Assembly: GCF_014649955.1 (NCBI RefSeq)
Contig: NZ_BMUA01000012.1
Span: 1-64,000 of the forward strand
Reading direction: 5' to 3'
DNA from: Streptomyces violascens
GTDB lineage: Bacteria; Actinomycetota; Actinomycetes; Streptomycetales; Streptomycetaceae
DNA length: 64,000 nucleotides
The notes below the pieces were generated by a model. It searched no databases. It saw only the letters and a program-made list of their open reading frames with translations, and had not been told where the DNA came from. The translations under genes were made by a program, and so were the position numbers. This document shows, one piece after another, positions 24,927 to 33,155 of the stretch; the first letter of the stretch is position 1; each line of letters begins with the position of its first letter.

Positions 24927-27138
24927 GCCGGCGCCTCCGGGCGTCTATCAGCATCTCCTGTACGTTCCGCAGCGGCTGTCCCTCGGCATCGGTCGCGTGC
25001 CGGTTCCAGTTCCCGTCGGCGCCCAGGTGCCAGGACGACGTGGTGTCCGACATCCCGGTCTCCAGGAGCCGGCTCAGGGCCGCGCGGTGGGCCGGGTCGG
25101 CGACCCGGACCAGTGCCTCGATACGTCGGTCGAGGTTGCGGTGCATCATGTCGGCGCTGCCGAACCAGACTTCGGGCTCGCCGCCGTTCCCGAAGGCGAA
25201 GACCCGCGAGTGCTCAAGGAAGCGGCCGAGGATCGAGCGGACCCGGATGTTCTCCGAGAGCCCGGCCACGCCCGGCCGTATCGCGCAGATGCCGCGCACC
25301 CAGATGTCGACGGGCACGCCGGCCTGGGAGGCCCGGTAGCAGGCGTCGATCACGGCCTCGTCGACCATCGAGTTGACCTTGATGCGGACGTAGGCGGGGC
25401 GCCCGGCGTGCTGGTGGGCGATCTCCTTGTTGATCCGCGAAATCAGGCCGTCCCGAAGGGACTTGGGGGCGACGAGCAGACGCCGGTAGGTCTCGCGGCG
25501 CGAATATCCGGACAGCCGGTTGAAGAGGTCCGAGAGGTCCGCGCCGACCTGCGGGTCGGCGGTGAGCAGCCCCAGGTCCTCGTACAGGCGGGCCGTCTTC
25601 GGGTGGTAGTTGCCGGTCCCGACGTGGCTGTAGCGGCGCAGCGTCTCGCCCTCCTGGCGCACCACGAGGGAGAGCTTGCAGTGCGTCTTGAGGCCGACGA
25701 GCCCGTACACCACGTGGCAGCCGGACTCCTCCAGCTTGCGCGCCCACTTGATGTTGGCCTGCTCGTCGAAGCGCGCCTTGATCTCGACCAGGACGAGGAC
25801 CTGCTTGCCCGACTCGGCCGCGTCTATCAAAGCGTCCACGATCGGCGAGTCGCCCGAAGTCCGGTACAGCGTCTGCTTGATGGCCAGCACGTCCGGGTCG
25901 GAGGCGGCCTGTTCCAGGAAGGCCTGCACCGAGGTGGAGAACGAGTCGTACGGGTGGTGCAGGAGTACGTCGCGTTCGCGCAGCGCCGCGAAGATGTCGG
26001 GCGCGGAGGCGGATTCGACCTCGGCGAGGTCGCGGTGGGTGCCCGCGACGAACTTGGGGAACTTCAGCTCCGGCCGGTCGAGCGCGGAGATCCCGAACAG
26101 GCCGGTCAGGTCGAGCGGGCCCGGCAGCGGGTAGACCTCGGCGTCCGAGATCTTCAACTCCCGTACCAGCAGGTCGAGTACGTACGGATCGATGGACTCC
26201 TCGACCTCCAGGCGCACCGGCGGGCCGAAGCGGCGCCGCATGAGCTCCTTCTCCAAGGCCTGGAGCAGGTTCTCGGCGTCGTCCTCCTCGACTTCGAGGT
26301 CCTCGTTGCGCGTCACCCGGAACATGTGGTGCGCGAGCACCTCCATGCCGGGGAACAGCTCCTCCAGGTGCGCCGCGATGACGTCCTCAAGGGGCACGTA
26401 GCGCTGCGGCGAGGCCTCCAGGAAGCGCGAGAGCAGCGGCGGCACCTTCACGCGCGCGAAGTGGCGGTGGCCCGAGACCGGGTTGCGCACCACCACGGCG
26501 AGGTTGAGCGAGAGCCCCGAGATGTACGGGAAGGGGTGCGCGGGGTCGACGGCCAGCGGGGTGAGGACCGGGAAGATCTGCTGGCGGAACAGGGTGAAGA
26601 GGCGGGCCTGCTCCTTCTCCGTGAGCTCCGGCCATCGGATCAGGTGGATGCCCTCGTCGGCCAGGGCCGGGGCGACGTCCTGCTGGTAGCAGGCGGCGTG
26701 CCGGGCCATGAGCTCGCGCGAGCGGGTCCAGATCAGGTCGAGGACCTCGCGCGGCTGGAGGCCGGAGGCGGAGCGGGTGGCGACGCCGGTGGCGATGCGG
26801 CGCTTGAGTCCGGCGACCCGGACCATGAAGAACTCGTCCAGGTTCGAGGCGAAGATCGCCAGGAAGTTCGCCCGTTCGAGGAGCGGGGTCGCCGGGTCCT
26901 CGGCGAGCTCCAGGACGCGCTCGTTGAACGCGAGCCAGCTGCGTTCGCGGTCCAGGAAGCGGCCCGAGGGGAGCTCGTCGCCCTCGCTGTCGTCCTCGTA
27001 GCCGTCCAGGTCGGCATCGATGTCCGGCTCAAGATCGGAGACGGCGGCCGCGAGCGTGTGCGGCCGGTGCGCGGCTATGGAGCCGACGGACGGCTGGGCG
27101 GGCTGGAGCGGGACCTCGGCGCTGGGCTGCTGGCTCAT
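24913..27138 (-). CDS. ppk: Polyphosphate kinase (PPK1)
   Basis: A 741-residue protein, normal length for actinobacterial PPK1, after a 55-residue acidic N-terminal extension (PDIDADLDGYEDDSEGDE). The N-domain begins at DRERSWLAFNERVLELAED. His486 in LKTHCKLSLVV matches the phosphorylated histidine of the family, and YSHVGTGNYHPKTARLYEDLGLLT carries the second conserved histidine. It makes inorganic polyphosphate from ATP reversibly. The ATG at 27138 was preferred, as upstream in-frame residues are low-complexity. First gene of the ppk-CHAD-Nudix operon. No clean PHO box was found upstream. Confidence 0.96.
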   Translation of the reverse strand: MSQQPSAEVPLQPAQPSVGSIAAHRPHTLAAAVSDLEPDIDADLDGYEDDSEGDELPSGRFLDRERSWLAFNERVLELAEDPATPLLERANFLAIFASNLDEFFMVRVAGLKRRIATGVATRSASGLQPREVLDLIWTRSRELMARHAACYQQDVAPALADEGIHLIRWPELTEKEQARLFTLFRQQIFPVLTPLAVDPAHPFPYISGLSLNLAVVVRNPVSGHRHFARVKVPPLLSRFLEASPQRYVPLEDVIAAHLEELFPGMEVLAHHMFRVTRNEDLEVEEDDAENLLQALEKELMRRRFGPPVRLEVEESIDPYVLDLLVRELKISDAEVYPLPGPLDLTGLFGISALDRPELKFPKFVAGTHRDLAEVESASAPDIFAALRERDVLLHHPYDSFSTSVQAFLEQAASDPDVLAIKQTLYRTSGDSPIVDALIDAAESGKQVLVLVEIKARFDEQANIKWARKLEESGCHVVYGLVGLKTHCKLSLVVRQEGETLRRYSHVGTGNYHPKTARLYEDLGLLTADPQVGADLSDLFNRLSGYSRRETYRRLLVAPKSLRDGLISRINKEIAHQHAGRPAYVRIKVNSMVDEAVIDACYRASQAGVPVDIWVRGICAIRPGVAGLSENIRVRSILGRFLEHSRVFAFGNGGEPEVWFGSADMMHRNLDRRIEALVRVADPAHRAALSRLLETGMSDTTSSWHLGADGNWNRHATDAEGQPLRNVQEMLIDARRRRRATP

Positions 27139-27324
27139 GTCCCCATTGTTCCGCGCGTCGGGGGTGTCCAGCGCGTCGGAGAGGGCGGGAGTGAGTGCCC
27201 GGGGGGATCTCGTGGGGGGAACTGTTCCGTTCCGGGTGGCGGGCGCCGGCGGCTTCATTACGCGAGCGTCGCAAGCGTGTCTGAATGGCTGGTTACGAGG
27301 ACATGACGTGCGGGCCACCGAACC

Positions 27325-27354
27325 CCGGCCCCCGGGCGTCGCCCAGGGGGCCGG
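27325..27354 (-). terminator. Hairpin downstream of mshD
   Basis: CCGGCCCCC (27325-27333) pairs with GGGGGCCGG (27346-27354), and the inner GGGC-GTC-GCCC extends the stem. It lies 62 bases after the mshD stop on the minus strand, upstream of ppk. No T-run follows. Confidence 0.6.
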
Positions 27355-27415
27355 TCCGCGGGGCGCGGCCACCAGAATGCGGCGGCCGGCCCGTCCGGGC
27401 AAGGGGGGCGGGAGG

Positions 27416-28339
27416 TCAGGACTCCGCGCGGTACATCAGGTCCACCTCGTGGGTGGTGAAGCCGAGGCGCTCGTAGACCGTGACCGCCGCGGTGTTGTCG
27501 GCGTCGACGTACAGCATCGCGGTGGGCAGGCCCTCGGCCGCCAGGTGGCGCAGACCCGTCGCGGTGAGCGCCTTGCCGAGGCCGCCGCCCTGGGCGTCCG
27601 GCCGGATCCCGACGACGTACACCTCGCCGAGCCGCTCCTCGGCGTGCACCTTCGTCCAGTGGAACCCGACGATCTCGCCGGCGCGCTCCGCGAGGAAGAA
27701 GCCCTTGGGGTCGAACCAGGGCTCGGCCTTGCGGTCGTCGAGGTCGCGCTGGGTGAGCGAGCCCTGCTCGGGGTGGTGCGCGAAGGCCGCCGCGTTCACC
27801 GCGAGCCAGGCCGCGTCGTCCTCGCCGGGCGTGAAGGTGCGCACGGTGACGCCCTCGGGCCAGACCGGCTCGGCGATGTCGAGCGGGCTCAACGGGCGCC
27901 GCAGCTGGCGCAGTTCGCGGAACAGGGTCAGGCCGAGGACCTGGGCGAGGTGGCGGGCCGCCGAGTGGCCGCCGTGCGCCCACACCCGCAGCCGCTTGCC
28001 GGTCGCGCCGAGCAGCGCGCTGCCCAGCGCCCGGCCGTGCCCGTGGCCGCGGTGCGCGGGGTGCACGACGAGCTCGGCGGCGGGCGCCTCGACCGGGTCG
28101 GTGTCCTCCAGCTGGGCGTACCCGGTGAGCACATCGCCCACGGTCAGCAGAAAATGCCGCACGCCCTCGCGCCGGCCCCCGCGCAGCTGGAGCCGCCCCT
28201 GCTCGGAGACGGCCTGCTGCCCGTCGCTGCGGGCGGCGTCGGCGATGAGGTCGAGGACGGCCTGCGCCTGCGAGTGACCGAGCTCGTCGAGCGTCTGGAT
28301 CTCGCGGGAGGACGGGGTGGGGACGGCTGCGTCTGTCAT
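27416..28339 (-). CDS. mshD: Mycothiol synthase MshD
   Basis: A 307-residue protein made of two tandem GNAT domains, the hallmark of MshD. The C-terminal domain has the acetyl-CoA motif VVGIRPDAQGGGLGKALT and the end VTVYERLGFTTHEVDLMY. The N-terminal domain has VVHPAHRGHGHGRALG. It acetylates Cys-GlcN-Ins in the last step of mycothiol synthesis. MshA is encoded at 62361-63704 of the same window. The start is ATG at 28339, giving the usual family length. Confidence 0.93.
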   Translation of the reverse strand: MTDAAVPTPSSREIQTLDELGHSQAQAVLDLIADAARSDGQQAVSEQGRLQLRGGRREGVRHFLLTVGDVLTGYAQLEDTDPVEAPAAELVVHPAHRGHGHGRALGSALLGATGKRLRVWAHGGHSAARHLAQVLGLTLFRELRQLRRPLSPLDIAEPVWPEGVTVRTFTPGEDDAAWLAVNAAAFAHHPEQGSLTQRDLDDRKAEPWFDPKGFFLAERAGEIVGFHWTKVHAEERLGEVYVVGIRPDAQGGGLGKALTATGLRHLAAEGLPTAMLYVDADNTAAVTVYERLGFTTHEVDLMYRAES

Positions 28340-28546
28340 GTCTACGAGGGTACGGCGGAGGGCCTCGCGGACGGGGCCGGGTGAGGGAGGCGGGTCGTCC
28401 ACGCGCCGTATGCGAATCCGCCCGCACGGGATCGGTCTCCGGCGCGCAGTCAATCGGTCTTCGGCCCGTACGTGATCAACGGCAACCAGCTCGTAACCCG
28501 CCACCCCCTGTTGCGCTACGCGCGTTGACCTTAGGCTGCGCCGGGA

Positions 28547-28568
28547 CTTCACCGGAAACTCACAGGGG
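28547..28568 (+). promoter_or_regulatory. Candidate PHO box of the 5'-nucleotidase
   Basis: CTTCACC (28547-28553) and ACTCACA (28558-28564) are spaced by 11 bases like PhoP direct repeats. The first unit matches the GTTCACC consensus in 6 of 7 positions and the second in 4 of 7. It lies 14-35 bases before the chosen start, just after a TTGACC/TAGGCT-like promoter. Confidence 0.55.
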
Positions 28569-28581
28569 ACCAACAGAACAC

Positions 28582-30399
28582 ATGCCAGCGAAACCCCACA
28601 TGAAGCGTGCCGCCACACGAATGTGGGCGGGGGCCGCCGGACTTGCCACCGTCGGGGCGCTCGTCGCCGCGATGCCCGCCGACGCGCACGACCACGGGCG
28701 CCACCCGAAGCCGGACCGCACCGTCGACGTACAGCTGCTCTCCTTCAACGACCTGCACGGCAACCTGGAGCCCCCGGCCGGCTCCGCGGGCGCGGTGACG
28801 GAGCGTCAGTCGGACGGGACCACCAAGTCCGTGCCGGCTGGCGGCATGGAGTACCTCGCCACCTCGCTGCGCACCGCGCGCCAGGGCCACCCGTACTCGA
28901 TCACCGCGGCCGGCGGCGACATGATCGGCGCGAGCCCGCTGCTCTCCGGGCTCTTCCACGACGAGCCGACCATCGAGGCGCTCAACAAGCTCAAGCTGGA
29001 CGTCACGGCCGTCGGCAACCACGAGTTCGACGAGGGTGCCACCGAGCTCGCCCGCATGCAGAACGGCGGCTGCCACCCCACCGAGGGCTGCTACGAGAAG
29101 GGCAAGAAGTTCCGCGGCGCGGACTTCCCCTACCTCGCGGCCAATGTGACCAGCGAGAAGACCGGCAAGCCGATCCTCAAGCCGTACACGGTCTGGCAGA
29201 AGAACGGCGTCAAGATCGGCTTCATCGGCGTGACGCTCGAAGGCACCCCGAACGTCGTCACCGCGGCCGGAGTCAAGGGCCTCAAGTTCGCCGACGAGAT
29301 CGAGACGATCAACAAGTACGCCAAGGAACTGGACCGGCAGGGCGTCAAGTCCATCGTCGCGCTGATCCACGAGGGCGGCATGCCGTCCAGCAACGCGTAC
29401 AACGACAGCTGCGACAGCCAGGGCCCCGGCAGCGGGATCTCGGGCCCCATCGTCGACATAGCCAAGGGCATCACGCCCAAGGTCGACGCGCTGATCACCG
29501 GCCACACCCACCAGGCGTACGTCTGCACCATCCCGGACCCGGCGGGCAACCCGCGCATGGTCACCTCGGCGGCGTCGTTCGGCAAGCTGTACACGGACAC
29601 GACGCTGACGTACGACCGGCGTACGAATGACATCATCCGTACGGCGGTGAAGCCGCAGCAGTCGCCGAAGTCGGCGAACCACATCGTCAGCCGCAACCAG
29701 CCGAAGGCCGCGGACATGTCCCAACTGATCGCCCGCTGGGGCAAGTTGGCGGCCCCGATCGCGAGCCGTCCGCAGGGGTACATCTCGGCGGACATCAACG
29801 GCCGCGGCTCGGAGGATCCGGAGAAGCCCCTGGGCGACCTGATCGCGGACGCGCAATTGGCAGGTCTCTCCGCCCCCGACAAGGGCGGCGCGCAGATAGC
29901 CCTGATGAACCCGGGCGGCATCCGCTCGGACCTGGTGTACAAGGCGTCCGGCAGTGAGGGCGACGGCGTGGTGACCTACGGCGAGGCGTTCACGGTCCAG
30001 CCGTTCACCAACATGATGAACGTGGTCGACCTGACCGGGGCGCAGCTGATCACCGCGCTCCAGCAGCAGGTCAGCGGGCCGAACGCGGCCGACCCGAAGA
30101 TCCTCCAGGTGTCGAAGGGCCTGACGTACACGCTGGACATGACGAAGTCGGGGGCGGCGCGGGTGCTCGTGGACACGGTGAAGCTGAACGGGGCCGCGAT
30201 CGACCCCGCGAAGACGTACCGGGTCGCGATGAACGAGTTCCTGGCGGGCGGGGGTGACGGGTTCCCGGCGCTGGTGGGCAAGAACAAGCTGGTCGGGGCG
30301 TCCGACCTCGACGTCTTCGACGCGTACCTGGCGGCGAACTCCTCGGCGTCCGCGCCGATGGCTCCGCCGGTGCGGGGTCGGATCACGGTCGTCAAGTAG
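28582..30399 (+). CDS. Secreted 5'-nucleotidase/metallophosphatase (UshA-like)
   Basis: A 605-residue exported enzyme. The signal peptide (about 1-36) ends near MPADA. The metallophosphoesterase domain shows LSFNDLHGNL (Asp57, His59), GNHEFDEG and GHTHQAY. The 5'-nucleotidase C-terminal domain binds substrate (NPGGIRSD, FTNMMNVVDLTGAQL). It releases phosphate from extracellular nucleotides, which fits phosphate scavenging next to pst and ppk. A candidate PHO box precedes it. I chose the ATG at 28582, with AGGGGACC upstream. A second ATG at 28600 is possible. Confidence 0.92.
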   Translation: MPAKPHMKRAATRMWAGAAGLATVGALVAAMPADAHDHGRHPKPDRTVDVQLLSFNDLHGNLEPPAGSAGAVTERQSDGTTKSVPAGGMEYLATSLRTARQGHPYSITAAGGDMIGASPLLSGLFHDEPTIEALNKLKLDVTAVGNHEFDEGATELARMQNGGCHPTEGCYEKGKKFRGADFPYLAANVTSEKTGKPILKPYTVWQKNGVKIGFIGVTLEGTPNVVTAAGVKGLKFADEIETINKYAKELDRQGVKSIVALIHEGGMPSSNAYNDSCDSQGPGSGISGPIVDIAKGITPKVDALITGHTHQAYVCTIPDPAGNPRMVTSAASFGKLYTDTTLTYDRRTNDIIRTAVKPQQSPKSANHIVSRNQPKAADMSQLIARWGKLAAPIASRPQGYISADINGRGSEDPEKPLGDLIADAQLAGLSAPDKGGAQIALMNPGGIRSDLVYKASGSEGDGVVTYGEAFTVQPFTNMMNVVDLTGAQLITALQQQVSGPNAADPKILQVSKGLTYTLDMTKSGAARVLVDTVKLNGAAIDPAKTYRVAMNEFLAGGGDGFPALVGKNKLVGASDLDVFDAYLAANSSASAPMAPPVRGRITVVK

Positions 30400-30418
30400 C
30401 GCTTGCCCGCGGGCGGTT

Positions 30419-30454
30419 GAGGGGCGGCGGGGCTTTGCGGGCCCACCGCCCCTC
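30419..30454 (+). terminator. Terminator of the 5'-nucleotidase gene
   Basis: GAGGGGCGG (30419-30427) and CCGCCCCTC (30446-30454) form a perfect 9-bp stem 20 bases after the stop codon, followed by the T-rich GTGTCTTTCC. Confidence 0.8.
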
Positions 30455-30838
30455 GTGTCTTTCCGGCGCTCCGTGCCGGGGGCTTCGTCCGCGGGCCCGG
30501 TGGGGGCTTGTCGCGCAGTTCCCCGCGCCCCTTCGCAGGATGCGGCGAGGGCCCCCGGGGCTGCGCCCCGAACCCACGACAGCCGTCAGCCTGCGGGCCG
30601 TGCGTGGCTGGTCGCGCAGTTCCCCGCGCCCCTAGCGGGGTTGTCCCTAGCAGCGTCGATCCTGACCGGCATCGGCATCTTCAGCCCGTCCGGCGTTTGA
30701 GGACGAGCGCCCTTAAGGCGCGAACGGGGTCTGGGGCGGAGCCCCAGGAAAACCGGCTTCACTTCTCCCCAACCCCCGGAGGGTTTCGGGAAGGGGTGGG
30801 GTGGGGCCTTCCGGGGTCTGGGGCGGAGCCTCAGGGTG
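30455..30838. repeat. Repeat-filled convergent intergenic region, copy B
   Basis: No gene was seen in these 384 bases. Bases 30669-30835 are a close copy of 18681-18848 (same strand) and of the inverted 39979-40148. A second module, GTCGCGCAGTTCCCCGCGCC, occurs twice (about 30510 and 30613) and again inverted near 40170. A third, GCGTGGCTGGTCGC, is shared with 18.57 kb. Confidence 0.8.
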
Positions 30839-32266
30839 CTATGGGGTCTCCGGGGGTGGGGTCGGGGCGCCCGGCAGGGTGATGGTTGCCAGGGTGCCGC
30901 CCGACGGAGGGGCGGTCAGGGTCACCTCGCCGCCGGCGTGTTGCACCGTACGGGCCACGATGGACAGGCCGAGACCCGAGCCGGGCAGCGCCCGCGCGGA
31001 AGGGGAGCGCCAGAAGCGTTCGAAGACGTGCGGGAGGTCCTCGGCGGGAATGCCGGGGCCCTGGTCGCGGACCGTCAGGACGCCCCGGTCGAGGGCCACC
31101 GTGACCGTCCCCCGCGGCGGACTGAACTTCACCGCGTTGTCCAGTACGTTCACCACCGCCCGCTGCAACGCCGCCGGCTCGGCCCGCACGTACCAGGGCG
31201 CCAGCTGCGCCGTGATCGTCAGCTCCGGCCCGCGCAGCCGCGCCCGGTCGAGGGCGACCCGCGTGATGTCGTGCAGGCCGACCACCTCCAGCGGGCCCTC
31301 CCGGACCGCGTCCGGACGCGACAGCTCCTGCAGGTCCCCGATGAGGGAGGCAAGTTCGGACATCTGCGCCGTCACCGACGCCATCAGAGCCTTGCGGTCG
31401 GCGGGCGGAATGGCCCGCCCGGTCTCATCGCTCCGGGCGAGCAGCTCGATGTTCGTACGCAGCGAGGTGAGTGGCGTACGCAGCTCGTGCCCGGCGTCCG
31501 CGATGAGCTGCGCCTGCCGGTCCCGGGAGGAGGCGAGAGCGGCGGTCATCGCGTTGAAGGAGAGGGAGAGGCGGGCGATCTCGTCCTCGCCCTCGACCGG
31601 GATGCGTACGGTCAGGTCCTCGGTGCGGGCGACGTGTTCGACCGCGCCGGTCAGCTTGTCCACGGGCTTCAGGCCGGTCCGCGCGACCCAGAGGCCGGCG
31701 GCTCCCGCGCCCACTACGCCGATCCCGGCGAGGCCGAGAAGGATGAGGGCCAGCTGGTTGAGCGGTTTGGTCACCTCTGCCATCGGCACGGCGATGGAGA
31801 TGGCGACGCGTTCCCGCGCGAGACCGGCCCGGATGTCGGCGGACTGGGTGAACACCCGGCGCTCCACGCCGGAGCTGTCGGTCGTGGTGTGCATGGCCTT
31901 GCTTCGGAGGCCATCGGCCACCTGAACGTCCGAGTGCTGTACGGGCAGTTGGGCGGACTTGGGATTGGCGCACACCGAACCGTCGGAGTACACGACCTGG
32001 GTGAGAGGGGTGTTGCCGGGGAGCGGGATGGGCCGGGGGTTCGGAGCGCTGCAGTTCTGGATCAGGCTGATGGCGTAGTCGTTGCTGGCACTGCTCAGGC
32101 TTTCGGCGCTCAGCCGGTTGTCCAGCTGGCTGGTCAGCACTCCTCGCGTGAGGAACCAGCACGCCACCGCCAGCGCCGCCACCGCCACCGCCACCGCCGT
32201 GGCCACCAGCATCGCCAGGCGGGACCGCAGCGGCATCGCGCGGTAGCGGCCGAGCAGACGGTTCAC
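30839..32266 (-). CDS. Two-component sensor histidine kinase
   Basis: A 475-residue kinase. Membrane helices at about 16-40 and 170-195 enclose an external sensor domain of about 130 residues. HAMP follows, then a HisKA domain with His260 in DAGHELRTPLTSL, and a HATPase domain with VVNVLDNAVKF (N box), VRDQGPGIP (G1) and GSGLGLSIV (G2). A proline-rich tail ends it. The start overlaps the response regulator stop by 4 bases, so the pair is co-translated. The signal is unknown. An HtrA-like protease gene upstream suggests envelope stress, which is inference. Confidence 0.93.
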   Translation of the reverse strand: MNRLLGRYRAMPLRSRLAMLVATAVAVAVAALAVACWFLTRGVLTSQLDNRLSAESLSSASNDYAISLIQNCSAPNPRPIPLPGNTPLTQVVYSDGSVCANPKSAQLPVQHSDVQVADGLRSKAMHTTTDSSGVERRVFTQSADIRAGLARERVAISIAVPMAEVTKPLNQLALILLGLAGIGVVGAGAAGLWVARTGLKPVDKLTGAVEHVARTEDLTVRIPVEGEDEIARLSLSFNAMTAALASSRDRQAQLIADAGHELRTPLTSLRTNIELLARSDETGRAIPPADRKALMASVTAQMSELASLIGDLQELSRPDAVREGPLEVVGLHDITRVALDRARLRGPELTITAQLAPWYVRAEPAALQRAVVNVLDNAVKFSPPRGTVTVALDRGVLTVRDQGPGIPAEDLPHVFERFWRSPSARALPGSGLGLSIVARTVQHAGGEVTLTAPPSGGTLATITLPGAPTPPPETP

Positions 32267-32994
32267 TCCGCGCCGCCAGGCCGGAGCGCGTACCCCACGC
32301 CCCGCACCGTGTGCACGAGGCGCGGCTCGCCGCCCGCCTCCGTCTTGCGGCGCAGGTACATGACGTACACGTCGAGGGAGTTGGACGACGGCTCGAAGTC
32401 GAAGCCCCAGACCGCCTTGAGGATCTGCTCGCGGGTCAGCACCTGCCGGGGGTGGGCCAGGAACATCTCCAGGAGGGTGAACTCGGTGCGGGTCAGCTCC
32501 ACGACCCGGGTGCCTCGGGTGACCTCGCGGGTGGAAAGGTCCATCCTCAGGTCCGCGAAGGTGAGGACGTTCCCGGCGTCCTGGTCGGCCGCGCCCGCGT
32601 CGGCCGCGTACGAGCTGCGGCGCAGCAACGCCCGGATGCGGGCGAAGAGTTCGTCGAGCTCGAAGGGCTTGACCAGGTAGTCGTCGGCGCCCGCGTCGAG
32701 CCCGGTGACGCGGTCGCCGACCGTGTCGCGCGCGGTCAGCATCAGGATGGGCGTGGTGGAGCCGGCCGCGCGAAGGCGGCGGGCCGCGGTGAGCCCGTCC
32801 ATCCTCGGCATCTGGATGTCCAGGACGATCAGCTCGGGCCGGTACGCCTCCGCCTTCGCGAGGGCGTCGAGGCCGTCGACGGCGACCTCTGTGCCGTATC
32901 CCTCGAAGGCGAGACTGCGCTGCAGCGCTTCGCGGACGGCGGGCTCGTCGTCGACGATCAGGATGCGCTGCGGGTCGTCCTCGGCGGGGCTCAT
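32263..32994 (-). CDS. OmpR-family response regulator
   Basis: A 243-residue regulator with an N-terminal receiver domain (acidic pocket IVDDEP at 13-18, phosphoacceptor Asp59 in LIVLDIQMPRMDG, Lys of LVKPFELDEL) and a C-terminal winged helix (VELTRTEFTLLEMFL, VDVYVMYLRRKTE-like recognition region, VRGVGYAL). It is cognate to the sensor kinase that follows with a 4-base overlap. Confidence 0.94.
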   Translation of the reverse strand: MSPAEDDPQRILIVDDEPAVREALQRSLAFEGYGTEVAVDGLDALAKAEAYRPELIVLDIQMPRMDGLTAARRLRAAGSTTPILMLTARDTVGDRVTGLDAGADDYLVKPFELDELFARIRALLRRSSYAADAGAADQDAGNVLTFADLRMDLSTREVTRGTRVVELTRTEFTLLEMFLAHPRQVLTREQILKAVWGFDFEPSSNSLDVYVMYLRRKTEAGGEPRLVHTVRGVGYALRPGGAE

Positions 32995-33071
32995 GAGCGG
33001 GTTCCTTCTTCTGCGTCGTGCGGCTCGGTGAACATCAGCCTCGCATGCGGACGGTGCTGCGCGGGGCGGCT

Positions 33072-33138
33072 AGGGTCTGTCCGGCGGATGGGCGTGCCGG
33101 GGCCGCGCGTCCCGGACGAGATCCGCCGGACAGGCCCT
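33072..33138 (-). terminator. Long hairpin downstream of the HtrA-like protease
   Basis: Two 18-base arms, 33072-33089 (AGGGTCTGTCCGGCGGAT) and 33121-33138 (ATCCGCCGGACAGGCCCT), are complementary except for one G-T pair, with a 31-base GC-rich loop. It begins 18 bases after the protease stop. The sequence style (CTGTCCGGCGGAT) is common in streptomycete intergenic hairpins, in my recollection. Confidence 0.65.
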
Positions 33139-33155
33139 GACTGCCCCGGCGCGGA

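Noticed and set aside
24907..27306. 799-codon open frame opposite ppk
   Set aside because: Antiparallel shadow of ppk caused by GC-rich third positions. Composition is Gly/Val/Arg/Asp-rich without recognisable domains.
27279..27307. PHO box upstream of ppk
   Set aside because: Three units can be written with 11-bp spacing (GTCATGT, GTAACCA, TTCAGAC), but each matches the half-site poorly. Regulation of ppk by PhoP is known in S. lividans, yet this sequence alone does not support a site here.
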